64,000 nt of DNA from Streptomyces sp. NBC_00539 (GCF_036346105.1 NZ_CP107811.1:1178001-1242000), one strand, 5' to 3'; shown: positions 36,323 through 45,508, counted from the first letter of the stretch. Notes: generated from the letters alone by a model not told the origin. Program-made: numbers and translations.

Positions 36323-37258
36323 TTACCCTGCGGCCGGCGAAAGGTCGGCCGGGTCGGTGTTGGCGCCGCAGAGGACCACGGTGACCCGCGCTCCCGGCGC
36401 CCGCCGGATGCGGCCGAGCGCCGCCAGGGCCGTTGCGGCGCCGGGCTCGACCACGATCCGGTGGTCCTCCCACAGCCCGCGGCGGGCGGCCGTGATGTCC
36501 GCGTCCGGCACGAGCACCGAGTCGACGCCCTCGTACCGGGCCGCGGCCAGCGCGTCGGCCGAGACCCGGGGCGCCCCGAGCGAGTCGGCGGCCACGGAGT
36601 CCACCGGCACGTCGACCGGCCGGCCCGCCTCCAGCGCCGCGTTGAGCGCCCGGCAGTGCTCCGGTTCGGCGGCGACGACCCGCACGCCGTGTTCGCGGGC
36701 GGCGGTGGCCACGCCCGCGAACAGCCCTCCCCCACCGACCGCCACGACGACCGTGTCCAGGCCGGGCAGAGCGGCCCGGACCTCGTCGAGCAGGGTTCCG
36801 GCGCCCGCCGCGATCAGCGGATGGTCGTAGGCGTGACTGCTCAGGGCGCCACTGTCGGCCGCGAACTCCCGGCACGCGGCGAGGGCTTCGCCGTAGCGGT
36901 CACCGACGAGGCGTACGTCGGCCCCGTAGCCGCGCAGCCGTTCCACCTTGACCCGGGGCGCGTTGGCGGGCAGGAACACGGTGGCGGGCACGGCCTGGGC
37001 GCGCGCCGCCCAGGCGCAGGCGAGGCCGGCGTTGCCCCCGGAGGCGATGGTGACGCCGGCGGGCGGGAGGGTGCCGGCGGCGCGGTGCGCGGCGAGGAAG
37101 TTGTGGGCGCCGCGGGCCTTGAAGGAGCCGGTGTGCTGGAGGTACTCCAGCGCGTAGAAGACGCCGTCACCGGCGGCCACCACTGCGGCGGGCCGGGTCA
37201 CCCCGGCTATCCGGTCGGCGGCGGCGCGTACGGCGGCGTAGTCGAGCTGCTGTTCCAT
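36323..37258 (-). CDS. PLP-dependent serine/threonine dehydratase-like enzyme
   Basis: A 311-residue fold-type II PLP enzyme. The cofactor lysine is in T-G-S-F-K-A-R-G-A (about residue 47). I-A-S-G-G-N-A-G is the substrate loop and V-A-V-G-G-G-G-L-F-A-G the phosphate-binding Gly run. No regulatory ACT domain. Probably deaminates Ser or Thr. It follows the TetR gene by 15 bp, so TetR likely controls it. Confidence 0.9.
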   Translation of the reverse strand: MEQQLDYAAVRAAADRIAGVTRPAAVVAAGDGVFYALEYLQHTGSFKARGAHNFLAAHRAAGTLPPAGVTIASGGNAGLACAWAARAQAVPATVFLPANAPRVKVERLRGYGADVRLVGDRYGEALAACREFAADSGALSSHAYDHPLIAAGAGTLLDEVRAALPGLDTVVVAVGGGGLFAGVATAAREHGVRVVAAEPEHCRALNAALEAGRPVDVPVDSVAADSLGAPRVSADALAAARYEGVDSVLVPDADITAARRGLWEDHRIVVEPGAATALAALGRIRRAPGARVTVVLCGANTDPADLSPAAG

Positions 37259-37273
37259 GGGCGTCGGCCCCTT

Positions 37274-37918
37274 TCAGGAGGCGTCGGGACGGGCCGCTTC
37301 GATGAGTTGGCGCAGGGCGCCGTAATACACCTCGTGGTCGGTCAGGGCGGGCAGCACGTCGGTGATCCCGGCGGAGAGCACCGGGAACTCGGCGGGGTCC
37401 AGGGCTGCCAGCGCGGCGCGCGAGGCGGCCGTGGCTCCCGCCGGGTCGCGGTGGTCCACGAATGCGGCGCTGCCGAGGGTGAGCAGGTACATCCGGCGGT
37501 AGACGGTCATCGCCTCGGCGGCGCCCATGCCGGCGGCGACGCTGTCGGCGAGGGCCGGTTCGACGAGCCGGGCCAGCAGCTGGCGGCCGAGCCAGGGCCG
37601 GCCGCCGCGCAGCACGAGCAGCCCCGGGTGTGCGACGAGCAGGCGGTAGAGGGCGCCGAAGCGCAGCTCGGTGGCCTCGGCCCAGTCGGTGGTGGGCGGG
37701 ATCTCGGGCAGTCGGGCGGCCAGGTGCTCGGTGCAGAGGTCCAGCAGTCCGGCAAGGTCGACGCAGCGCCGCTGGACGGTGGCGTGCGAGACGTCGAGCC
37801 GGTCGGCGAGGGCGCGGAAACTCAGGGCGCCGGGGCCTTCCTCGTCCAGGATCGACAAGGCGGCTTCGGCGATCGCCCCGGGCGTGGCGCGGTCGAGGGC
37901 GGCTGATCTGCGCGGCAT
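37274..37918 (-). CDS. TetR-family regulator
   Basis: A 214-residue protein. The HTH lies at about residues 14-48 (A-I-A-E-A-A-L-S-I-L-D-E-E-G-P-G-A-L-S-F-R-A-L-A ... V-S-H-A-T-V-Q-R-R). The C-terminal part resembles the TetR_C_1 tetracycline-repressor-like domain. The symmetrical site 37926-37950 ends 8 bp before its ATG and suggests autorepression. First gene of the pair with the dehydratase. Confidence 0.88.
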   Translation of the reverse strand: MPRRSAALDRATPGAIAEAALSILDEEGPGALSFRALADRLDVSHATVQRRCVDLAGLLDLCTEHLAARLPEIPPTTDWAEATELRFGALYRLLVAHPGLLVLRGGRPWLGRQLLARLVEPALADSVAAGMGAAEAMTVYRRMYLLTLGSAAFVDHRDPAGATAASRAALAALDPAEFPVLSAGITDVLPALTDHEVYYGALRQLIEAARPDAS

Positions 37919-37925
37919 GGATACA

Positions 37926-37950
37926 CCGTAACAGACAACGTCACATACGG
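37926..37950. promoter_or_regulatory. Interrupted palindrome CCGTA-N3-GAC-N3-GTC-N3-TACGG
   Basis: All four half elements are symmetrical about the centre: CCGTA pairs with TACGG, GAC with GTC, each separated by 3 nt. It is 8 bp from the TetR start codon, where a bound repressor would block transcription. It also lies upstream of the divergent GH27 gene, 160 bp away. Confidence 0.65.
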
Positions 37951-38109
37951 CGCCACACATCCTTCCACCGCCTCTAACGTGTGACGCGACTGCGCCCATA
38001 TTGCTGGTGATCGGGACGAAAGCCCCCGACGCCGTTGACAGCGGGTAGTCGCACCGCTGCACTGAGCGCTCGACAGCCCGTCGGTACCTCCCCCACTCAA
38101 GGAGATCCC

Positions 38110-39804
38110 GTGCCGCCTCGCCCGCGTGCGTCGCTCCCCTGTCTGACCGCGGCCGCCCTGCTCGCCCTCGCCCTCGGCGCCGCGCCCGCGGCCGCCGGGC
38201 CCGCGGCCGCCGGGCCCACCACCACCTCCGACACCCCGCTCGCACTGACCCCGCCGATGGGCTGGAACAACTGGGCGCACTACATGTGCGACATCAACGA
38301 GGCCAAGGTGGTCGCGAACGCCGACGCGCTCGTGTCCACCGGGCTCGCCGCCAAGGGCTACGACACGGTGACCGTCGACGACTGCTGGATGACGAAGTCC
38401 CGCGACGCGGACGGCGATCTGGTCACCGACACCCGCAAGTTCCCGCACGGCATGGCATGGCTCGGCGACTACCTGCACGCCAAAGGGCTGCGGTTCGGCA
38501 TCTACCAGGACGCCGGCTCCCTCACCTGCGAGGGCTACCCCGGCAGCGGCGCCCCCGCGGGCGGCGGCGCGGACCACTACGCCCGCGACGCCCGGCTGTT
38601 CGCGTCCTGGAACGTGGACTACGTCAAGATGGACGGCTGCAACCTGCAGGTGCCGCCCGGTGCCACGAAGGAACGGGCCTACCACGACGCCTACCACGCA
38701 GTCGCCGGGGCCCTGCGCGACAGCGGCCGGGACATGGTGCTGGCCGCGTCCGCGCCCGCCTACTTCCAGCAGGGCGAATGGGGCGGATCGGACTGGCACA
38801 AGGTGCTCCACTGGGTCGGCGAGACCGGCCAGCTGTGGCGCGAGGGACGGGACATCAAGGTCTACAACCCGAAGGCGCCCAACACCTCCCGCTGGAGTTC
38901 GGTCCTCGGCAACTACGGCTACAACCGCTGGCTCGGCCGGTACGCGGGTCCCGGCAACTGGAACGACCCGGACTTCCTGATCGCGGGCGCACCCGGGCTG
39001 AGCGCGGCCGAGAGCCGCAGCCAGGTCGGCCTGTGGGCCATGATGGCGGCCCCCTTCATCCTCTCCTCGCAGGTCTCCCAGCTGAGCCCGGCCGGGCTCG
39101 CCGCCCTCGGCAACACCGATCTGATCGCACTCGACCAGGACCCGATGGGCCGTCAGGGGGCCGTCGTCTCCTCGAACCCCACCTTCGACATCCTGGTGCG
39201 GCCGCTGGCGAACGGCGACCGCGCGGTGGCCGTCCTCAACCGCTCGGGCGCCGCCCGCGACATCAACGTGCCGCTCGGGGAGGTCGGCCTGCCCGGGTGC
39301 ACCGCCGACGCCAAGGACCTGTGGAGCGGTCAGCGCCGCCTGGTCGGCGGTTCATTGACCGGAAGGGTGGCCGCCCACGACACCGGCGTCTGGCGGCTCA
39401 CTCCGCGCGGCTGCGCCGGGGCGGTGCCGACCGGGCAGATCGCCGGAGCCGGCGCCAGGTGCGCCGACGGGGCCAACACGACCGCGGCCGGAGCCGTCGT
39501 CATGGCGGCCTGCACCGGCGCCCCCGACCAGCGGTGGAGCCTCGGCAACGGGCAGACACTGCGGCTGGCCGGCGCCTGCCTGTCGGCGGGCGACGGCGGC
39601 CTGGTGGAGCTGGCCCGCTGTGCGCCCGGTCAGCCGGGGCAGAGCTGGGAGCACGACCGCAGCGGCACCCTGACCGACACCGTGAGCGGGCTGTGCCTGA
39701 CCGCCCCCGCCGCGACGACCGCCCCGGACGCCCCCGCCGAGCGGCTCCGGCTCGCCGCCTGCGGTGACCACCGGATCGACCAGACCTGGGCCCTCCCGGT
39801 CTGA
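38110..39804 (+). CDS. Secreted GH27 alpha-galactosidase with ricin-B lectin-like module
   Basis: A 564-residue exported glycosidase. Signal peptide through about residue 35. Catalytic barrel starts T-P-P-M-G-W-N-N-W. Nucleophile Asp175 in Y-V-K-M-D-G-C; probable acid/base Asp248 in L-W-R-E-G-R-D-I; N-D-P-D-F-L near 285-290. Residues about 430-564 form a ricin-type trefoil (repeats ending Q-R-W-S, Q-S-W-E, Q-T-W-A) that would bind galactose-containing glycans. GTG 38110 follows AAGGAGATCCC, an excellent ribosome site. Confidence 0.95.
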   Translation: MPPRPRASLPCLTAAALLALALGAAPAAAGPAAAGPTTTSDTPLALTPPMGWNNWAHYMCDINEAKVVANADALVSTGLAAKGYDTVTVDDCWMTKSRDADGDLVTDTRKFPHGMAWLGDYLHAKGLRFGIYQDAGSLTCEGYPGSGAPAGGGADHYARDARLFASWNVDYVKMDGCNLQVPPGATKERAYHDAYHAVAGALRDSGRDMVLAASAPAYFQQGEWGGSDWHKVLHWVGETGQLWREGRDIKVYNPKAPNTSRWSSVLGNYGYNRWLGRYAGPGNWNDPDFLIAGAPGLSAAESRSQVGLWAMMAAPFILSSQVSQLSPAGLAALGNTDLIALDQDPMGRQGAVVSSNPTFDILVRPLANGDRAVAVLNRSGAARDINVPLGEVGLPGCTADAKDLWSGQRRLVGGSLTGRVAAHDTGVWRLTPRGCAGAVPTGQIAGAGARCADGANTTAAGAVVMAACTGAPDQRWSLGNGQTLRLAGACLSAGDGGLVELARCAPGQPGQSWEHDRSGTLTDTVSGLCLTAPAATTAPDAPAERLRLAACGDHRIDQTWALPV

Positions 39805-39869
39805 CGACGGCCGCCCCCTCAGCCCCGACCCGTCACAGCACCCCCACACCAGAGGACGACGCACACCCG

Positions 39870-42146
39870 ATGCCACGCGTTCCCCGCCCCCGCAGGCGCC
39901 GGTCCGTCGCGCTCGCGACGCTTCCCACCGCGCTGCTGACCCTGATCCTCTCCGGCACCACCCCCGGGACCGCCGCCCCCGCCGCTGCCTCCCCCGCACG
40001 AGCGGACGTACGCGAGGCCCCGCGTCCCGCCGCCCGGCCGCGCAGCTTCGACACCGGCCCGGCGCGCGACGCCCTCCGGCGGCTGCTGCCCCGCCACGCC
40101 GGCCAGTTCACCCTGGTGCCCGACACCTCCGCCGGGGCCGACACCTTCACCGTCTCCGGCACCCCGGGCGCCGTCACCGTACGCGGCTCCACCGGTGCGA
40201 CCCTGCTCACCGGCGTCGGCTGGTACCTCCAGCACGTCGCCGGCGCCGACATCGGCTGGCCCGGCGACAGCCTCGGCATGCTGCCCGCCACGCTGCCCGG
40301 CGTGCCCGCCCCCGTCACCCGCAGTGCAAAAGTCCCCCACCGGTACGCCCTCAACGACACCGACGACGGCTACTCGGGCCCGTACCGCACCTTCGAGGAA
40401 CACCAGCGCCAGATCGACCTGCTCGCGCTGCACGGCGTCAACGAGGTGTTCGTCCAGACCGGCGCCGAGTACCCGTACTACCGGGCCCTCCAGCGGTTCG
40501 GGTACTCCGCCGACGAGCTGCGCACGTGGATCCCGGCCCCCGGCCACCAGAGCTGGTGGCTGCTGCAGAACCTCAGCGGCTTCGGCGGCCCGGTCACCGA
40601 GCGGCTGATGCGCGAGCGCGCCGACCTGGGCGCCCGGATCGCGGACCAGCTGCGGGGCCTCGGCATGACACCGGTACTGCCCGGCTACTTCGGCACCGTC
40701 CCGCCGGGCTTCGCCGCGCGCCACCGGGGCGCGACCACCGTGGCACAGGGCGACTGGGCCGGCTTCGACCGGCCGGACTGGCTCGACCCGGCCTCCCCGG
40801 CGTTCGGGGAACTGGCCGCCGCCTACTACGACGAGCAGCGGGAGGTCTTCGGCGACAGCGCCATGTACCGGATGAGCCCGCTGCACGAGGGGGGCCGGAC
40901 GGGCTCGGTGGACGTCCGGGCCGCCGCGGGGGCCATCCAGCGGGCGCTCTGGGCGGCCCACCCGGGCGCCCTGTGGGCGGTGCTGGGCTGGCAGGACGAC
41001 CCGACGAAGGAACTGCTGGCCGGGGTCGACACCTCGAAGCTGCTGATCCTGGACGGTCTGTCCGACCGGTACAACCGCCTGGACCGCGAGGCCCGCTGGG
41101 GTGGCACCCCGTACGCGATGGGCACGATCTACAACTTCGGCGGCCACACCACCATCGGCGCCAACACCTCGGTGTGGACCGAGCGGTTCGACACCTGGCG
41201 CGACAAACCGGACAGCGCCCTCCGGGGCACCGCGTACCTGCCCGAGGCCACCGGCACCAACCCGGCCGCCTTCGACCTCTTCACCGACCTGGCCTGGGAG
41301 CCGGGGCCGGTCGACCAGCGCAAGTGGTTCGCCGACTTCGCGGCCCGCCGCTACGGACGCCCCGACGCCCATGCCGCCGCGGCCTGGGAGGAGTTGCGCA
41401 AGGGCCCGTACAGCACCTCGTCGGGACTGTGGTCGGAGTCGCAGGACAGCCTCTTCACCGCCCGGCCGAGCCTGACGGCGACCGGAGCGGCCCACTGGAG
41501 CCCCCGATCCATGCGCTACCAGGCCGATTCGGTCCGCCGGGCCCTGGACCAACTGCTGGCGGTGCCCCCGGCGCTCAGGTCCTCCAGCGCCTACCGCTTC
41601 GACCTCGTGGACACCGCCCGCCAGGCCCTCGCCAATCACTCCCGGGTGTTGCTTCCCAAGATCCGGGCCGCCTACGAGGCCAAGGACCTGACGCGGCTGC
41701 GGCAGCTGACCGCCCAATGGCGCGACGGAGAGCGGAAGCTGGACGCCGTGACCGGCTCCGACCCCCACTTCCTGCTGGGCCACTGGCTGGCCGCGGCCCG
41801 CTCGCACGGCGCGGACCGCGCCGAGCAGGACCGGTACGAGTACGACGCGCGCTCGCTCCTGAGCGTGTGGGGCGGGCGGAGCACCAGCGAGGGCGGTTTC
41901 CTGCACGACTACGCGAACCGCGAATGGAGCGGCCTCGTATCGGAGTTGTACGCCGCCCGCTGGGACCGGTACTTCGCCTCGCTGGAGGAGGCACTGGTCA
42001 AGCGCGCCGCCCCGAAGGCGATCGACTGGCACGCCTTCGAGGAGGCGTGGGCGCGGCGCACCACCCGCCACCCGACGAGCCCGAGCGGGGACCCGCACGC
42101 GCTGGCCGCCTCCGTGGCGGCGGCCCTGCCGAAGGCCGGCGCCTGA
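39870..42146 (+). CDS. Secreted GH89 alpha-N-acetylglucosaminidase
   Basis: A 758-residue NAGLU-family enzyme. Signal peptide about 1-36. N-terminal small domain with G-V-G-W-Y-L-Q-H-V. The catalytic domain contains Y-R-T-F-E-E-H-Q-R-Q-I-D-L-L-A-L-H-G-V-N and M-S-P-L-H-E-G-G, followed by the all-helical C-terminal domain. It removes terminal alpha-GlcNAc, found on gastric-type mucins and heparan fragments. It begins 66 bp after the GH27 gene, probably co-transcribed. Confidence 0.95.
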   Translation: MPRVPRPRRRRSVALATLPTALLTLILSGTTPGTAAPAAASPARADVREAPRPAARPRSFDTGPARDALRRLLPRHAGQFTLVPDTSAGADTFTVSGTPGAVTVRGSTGATLLTGVGWYLQHVAGADIGWPGDSLGMLPATLPGVPAPVTRSAKVPHRYALNDTDDGYSGPYRTFEEHQRQIDLLALHGVNEVFVQTGAEYPYYRALQRFGYSADELRTWIPAPGHQSWWLLQNLSGFGGPVTERLMRERADLGARIADQLRGLGMTPVLPGYFGTVPPGFAARHRGATTVAQGDWAGFDRPDWLDPASPAFGELAAAYYDEQREVFGDSAMYRMSPLHEGGRTGSVDVRAAAGAIQRALWAAHPGALWAVLGWQDDPTKELLAGVDTSKLLILDGLSDRYNRLDREARWGGTPYAMGTIYNFGGHTTIGANTSVWTERFDTWRDKPDSALRGTAYLPEATGTNPAAFDLFTDLAWEPGPVDQRKWFADFAARRYGRPDAHAAAAWEELRKGPYSTSSGLWSESQDSLFTARPSLTATGAAHWSPRSMRYQADSVRRALDQLLAVPPALRSSSAYRFDLVDTARQALANHSRVLLPKIRAAYEAKDLTRLRQLTAQWRDGERKLDAVTGSDPHFLLGHWLAAARSHGADRAEQDRYEYDARSLLSVWGGRSTSEGGFLHDYANREWSGLVSELYAARWDRYFASLEEALVKRAAPKAIDWHAFEEAWARRTTRHPTSPSGDPHALAASVAAALPKAGA

Positions 42147-42282
42147 GCCGCACCGGCGCGGGCGCCGACCGCCGGGGGTGAGCGTCACCCTCCCGTGGGA
42201 AATTCGGCACTCGTGCGAGGGAGAGGGCGCGCAGCGCGGCGGCGTGCGGTCCGGGTCGTCGGTTCACTGACCCGGACCCGAC

Positions 42283-42320
42283 AGGGGCGGCCACCCGGAG
42301 TACTCCCGGTGGCCGCCCCT
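42283..42320 (+). terminator. Hairpin after the GH89 gene
   Basis: AGGGGCGGCCACC at 42283-42295 pairs with GGTGGCCGCCCCT at 42308-42320, with one imperfect pair and an outward-facing TAC loop. It lies 137 bp past the GH89 stop and 28 bp before the next small gene. Confidence 0.65.
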
Positions 42321-42347
42321 TCCGACGCCGTCAGGAGTGCATGGGGC

Positions 42348-42539
42348 ATGTCCGAGACCGAACGCGAGCGGCCCTCCGCGACGCTGGAGCTGCTGGCGCT
42401 GCTCGCGGCCACCGAGGGGGTGGTGGAGCTGCGCAAGCGGGGTGGACCGGCGGCCCGCCCGACCGCCGCCGGCTGTGAGGACTGTCTGGAGACCATGGCC
42501 CGGCGGGCCGCCGAGCGGGCCGGTCATCCGCTCGCCTGA
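42348..42539 (+). CDS. 63-residue small protein with a CxxC
   Basis: Not recognised. ATG 42348 gives M-S-E-T-E-R-E-R-P-S, then a hydrophobic helix T-L-E-L-L-A-L-L-A-A-T-E-G-V-V-E-L and a C-E-D-C pair near residue 43-46. GGAG lies 10 nt upstream, and coding bias is good to the TGA stop. An ATG at 42341 opens another frame and is less likely. The CxxC could bind metal or act in redox. Confidence 0.6.
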   Translation: MSETERERPSATLELLALLAATEGVVELRKRGGPAARPTAAGCEDCLETMARRAAERAGHPLA

Positions 42540-42569
42540 CAGGGGCGGCCGCGCGGCCCGCGGGCTCGT

Positions 42570-42627
42570 ACAGTCGTAGAGGGACAGTCGTGGACGAACA
42601 GTCGTAGTCGTAGGGGGACAGTCGTAG
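42570..42627 (+). repeat. Four direct repeats of ACAGTCGTAG before the molybdoenzyme gene
   Basis: Copies at 42570, 42584, 42598 and 42618 (one has a single change), spaced 14, 14 and 20 bp. They end about 20 bp before the start of the molybdoenzyme. May be a regulator-binding array or slippage repeats; no evidence decides. Confidence 0.55.
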
Positions 42628-42648
42628 GGGGGCCGGTCTCAGGGGCCG

Positions 42649-44310
42649 GTGCGAGCCCGGGCGGTGACCCTGATGAGCGATGTGCGGTCGGCGTCGGGGC
42701 GTCCGCGGGCCCGGACGGGCCTCGGCGCGCTCTGTGGAGTGCTCGCCGCCTTCGCAGGGCTGGCGGCGGCGCAGTTGGCAGCCGCGCCCATCCGTCCCGA
42801 GGCGTCCCCGGTGACCGCTGTCGGCGGGGCCGCGGTGGACCGTACGCCGGCGGCCGTCAAGGAGTGGGCGGTGCGGACCTTCGGCACGGCCGACAAGACG
42901 GTCCTGACCCTCGGCATCGTCCTGGTTCTGGCCCTGATCGCCGTGGCGGCCGGAACGCTCGCGGTGCGCCGGCCGCGCGCAGGCATCGCGGTCGCCGCGT
43001 GCTTCGGTGTCGTCGGAGCCGTGGCCGCGCTCGGTCGGCCCGGGGCGGCCTGGCCGGACGCCCTGCCCTCGCTGCTGGGCGGCCTCGTCGCGGCCACAGT
43101 GCTGTACCTGCTGGTCAGGGCCTTGAACCGGCCGCGTACGGGAGGCGCGCCGGCCGGTGGGGCCGGCGTGATGGACCGGCGGGGCTTCGGGCGGCTGGTG
43201 CTGGGCACCGCGGCCGTCTCGGCGGGCGCCTGGTACGCCGGGCGGCGCCTGGGCGCGTACGGGTCGGCCGGGGCGTCGGCCTCCCGGGCCGGCCTCGTCC
43301 TGCCGGCTCCCGCGGTACCGGCCCCGCCGGTGCCGGCCGGGGCGCAGGCGCGGGCGCCCGGGGTGTCGCCGTTCCTCACTCCCGCCCGTGACTTCTACCG
43401 GGTGGACACCGCGCTGGTCGTGCCGCGCGTCGACGCCGACGACTGGCGGCTGCGGATCCATGGGGACGGGGTGACGAGGCCGCTGACCCTCGGCCTGCGG
43501 GAGCTTCTCGCGCGCCCCCTGGTCGAACACGACATCACCCTCACCTGCGTGTCGAACGAGGTGGGCGGCCCGTACGCGGGCAACGCCCGCTGGCTCGGCG
43601 TCCGCCTCGCCGACCTGCTGCGGGAGGCGGGGGTGCGGCCGCCGTCGCAGGGCGGCCGGGCCGACCAGCTGGTGGCGCGATCGGTGGACGGGATGACGAT
43701 CGGCACCCCGGTCGAGGCCGTGATGGACGGCCGGGAGGCACTGCTGGCGGTGGGGATGAACGGCGAGCCGCTGCCTTTCGCGCACGGCTTCCCGGTGCGG
43801 ATGGTGGTGCCGGGCCTGTACGGGTACGTGTCGGCCTGCAAGTGGCTGCGCGAGCTGCGGCTGACCACCTTCGCCGCGTACGACGCGTACTGGGTGCGCC
43901 GGTCCTGGGCGCAGCAGGGTCCGGTCAAGACACAGTCGCGGATCGACACGCCGCGTGCGGGCGCGCAACCCGCGGCGGGCCGGGTGGCGGTGGCCGGGGT
44001 GGCGTGGGCGCAGCACCGCGGCATCACCCGGGTCGAGGTACGGGTCGACGGCGGCCCCTGGCACGAGGCCCGGCTGGCGGACGCGGACGGCGACGACACG
44101 TGGCGCCAGTGGCTGTGGCCCTGGGAGGCGGCGCCGGGCCGCCACACCCTGGAGGTCCGGGCCACGGACCGTACCGGCGCCGTACAGACGGGCGAGCGCA
44201 GGGGGACGGTCCCGGACGGGGCCACGGGATGGCACGCGGTGACGGTGCGGGTGCGGGCCGCCGACACGGTGCGTTCCGCCGCCCGCTCGGGCGGGGGCGC
44301 CGTACATTGA
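42649..44310 (+). CDS. Membrane-anchored sulfite-oxidase-family molybdopterin enzyme
   Basis: A 553-residue protein. The first 240 residues hold about five membrane helices, then a linker with M-D-R-R-G-F-G-R-L-V-L-G-T-A-A-V. The molybdopterin domain follows (about 245-425) with the Mo-ligand Cys in L-T-C-V-S-N-E-V-G-G and a P-V-R-M-V-V-P-G-L-Y-G-Y motif. It ends in a dimerisation-like Ig domain with V-E-V-R-V-D-G-G-P-W. Natural substrate unknown. GTG 42649 chosen; ATG 42673 is also possible. Coupled to the next gene. Confidence 0.9.
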   Translation: MRARAVTLMSDVRSASGRPRARTGLGALCGVLAAFAGLAAAQLAAAPIRPEASPVTAVGGAAVDRTPAAVKEWAVRTFGTADKTVLTLGIVLVLALIAVAAGTLAVRRPRAGIAVAACFGVVGAVAALGRPGAAWPDALPSLLGGLVAATVLYLLVRALNRPRTGGAPAGGAGVMDRRGFGRLVLGTAAVSAGAWYAGRRLGAYGSAGASASRAGLVLPAPAVPAPPVPAGAQARAPGVSPFLTPARDFYRVDTALVVPRVDADDWRLRIHGDGVTRPLTLGLRELLARPLVEHDITLTCVSNEVGGPYAGNARWLGVRLADLLREAGVRPPSQGGRADQLVARSVDGMTIGTPVEAVMDGREALLAVGMNGEPLPFAHGFPVRMVVPGLYGYVSACKWLRELRLTTFAAYDAYWVRRSWAQQGPVKTQSRIDTPRAGAQPAAGRVAVAGVAWAQHRGITRVEVRVDGGPWHEARLADADGDDTWRQWLWPWEAAPGRHTLEVRATDRTGAVQTGERRGTVPDGATGWHAVTVRVRAADTVRSAARSGGGAVH

Positions 44311-44314
44311 GGCG

Positions 44315-45385
44315 ATGGAGCTGACCAGTACGTCGTTCCTGGTGACCCTGGTGGCGATCACCGCGCTCGCCATGCTCGCGGCGCTGCTGCTGTGGAACCG
44401 GCTGCCCGGGCCCGGCTGGCTGCGCTGGACCGCGCGGGTGCTGATGATCGGGCTGTGCCAGCTGACCGCCATCTGTGTCGTGGCGGCCTGGATCAACGGC
44501 AGCTACGGGCTCTACGCCTCCTGGGACGACCTGCTGGGCACCCCGGCCGGGAACGACTCCACGATGACGGGCCCCCCGGTGGGCCGGGCCACCTTCACGC
44601 TGGGCGAGGACGGCACCCGCAGCACGTACTTCCGGGGCTCGCACTCCAAGCTGGCCGGGCAGGTGATCGTCTGGACTCCCCCGGAGTACAACGCGGCGGG
44701 CGCGGCGAAGACCCGCTTCCCGGTGCTGACGCTGCTGCACGGTTATCCGGGCTCGCCGCGCTCGTGGATGGAGCTGGGTGACATGCCGGGGGCGCTGGAG
44801 GACCTGGTCCGGCTGGGCGCGGCGCACCCCTTCATCCTGGTGATCCCGGAGATCTACCCGGGCGGGGTGAACACCGACTGCAGCGACGTGCCGGGGCACA
44901 AGGTGGCCACCTGGCTGGCGGACGACGTGCCGGGGCTGGTCGCGCGGCACTTCCGTACGCTGCCCCAGCCCAAGGGGTGGGCGGTGATGGGCATCTCGAC
45001 GGGGGCGTTCTGCGCGGCGAAGCTGCCGCTCCAGTACCCCAAGGCGTTCGGGGCCGGGGCGGCGCTGGACCCCGACGCGCTGACGGGTGACGCCGGGGTG
45101 CTGGCCGACCGGAGCCTGCGCGAGCGCAACAGCCCCATGTGGCTGGTCACGCATGCGAAGAAGGCGGACGTCGGCCTGTTCCTGGCCACGTCCGCGCAGG
45201 ACAAGGACAGTCCGCCGCGACAGCTGGAGGCTTTCGCCAAGGCCGCCGCGGGGACGGGGGTGCGGGTCAAGACGCTGGTCCGCCCGGCGGGCGGCCACAA
45301 CTTCCAGACGTGGACGGGGATGTACCCCGACGCCCTGGGCTGGCTGAGTTCGCAGGTTCCGGCCCCGTCCGCGCCGCCTCACTGA
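44315..45385 (+). CDS. Esterase-D/antigen-85-like alpha/beta hydrolase with membrane anchor
   Basis: A 356-residue protein. Residues 5-65 hold two to three hydrophobic helices; the hydrolase domain spans about 95-350. L-L-H-G-Y-P-G-S-P-R-S-W is the oxyanion region, nucleophile Ser is in G-I-S-T-G-A-F, and His is in P-A-G-G-H-N-F. The ATG comes 4 bp after the molybdoenzyme stop, with GAGG overlapping that stop, so they are coupled. Substrate unknown; probably acts outside the membrane. Confidence 0.88.
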   Translation: MELTSTSFLVTLVAITALAMLAALLLWNRLPGPGWLRWTARVLMIGLCQLTAICVVAAWINGSYGLYASWDDLLGTPAGNDSTMTGPPVGRATFTLGEDGTRSTYFRGSHSKLAGQVIVWTPPEYNAAGAAKTRFPVLTLLHGYPGSPRSWMELGDMPGALEDLVRLGAAHPFILVIPEIYPGGVNTDCSDVPGHKVATWLADDVPGLVARHFRTLPQPKGWAVMGISTGAFCAAKLPLQYPKAFGAGAALDPDALTGDAGVLADRSLRERNSPMWLVTHAKKADVGLFLATSAQDKDSPPRQLEAFAKAAAGTGVRVKTLVRPAGGHNFQTWTGMYPDALGWLSSQVPAPSAPPH

Positions 45386-45466
45386 CCGGGCTCCACGGCG
45401 GCCGGTGCGGCATCCACGGGCTGATGGCCGGCCGAGCCCCGACGCCGTCACGGACATTCCGACCAC

Positions 45467-45500
45467 ATCTACAGGCAGACTTGCAAGTCTGCCTGTAGAT
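45467..45500. promoter_or_regulatory. Perfect 34-bp palindrome, MarR operator over a leaderless promoter
   Basis: The half-site ATCTACAGGCAGACTTG at 45467-45483 is followed without gap by its exact complement. The right arm overlaps TAGATC at 45496-45501, which sits 7 nt before the GTG of the MarR gene, the spacing of a -10 box for a leaderless transcript. A bound MarR dimer would therefore block its own promoter. Confidence 0.88.
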
Positions 45501-45508
45501 CATTTAGC

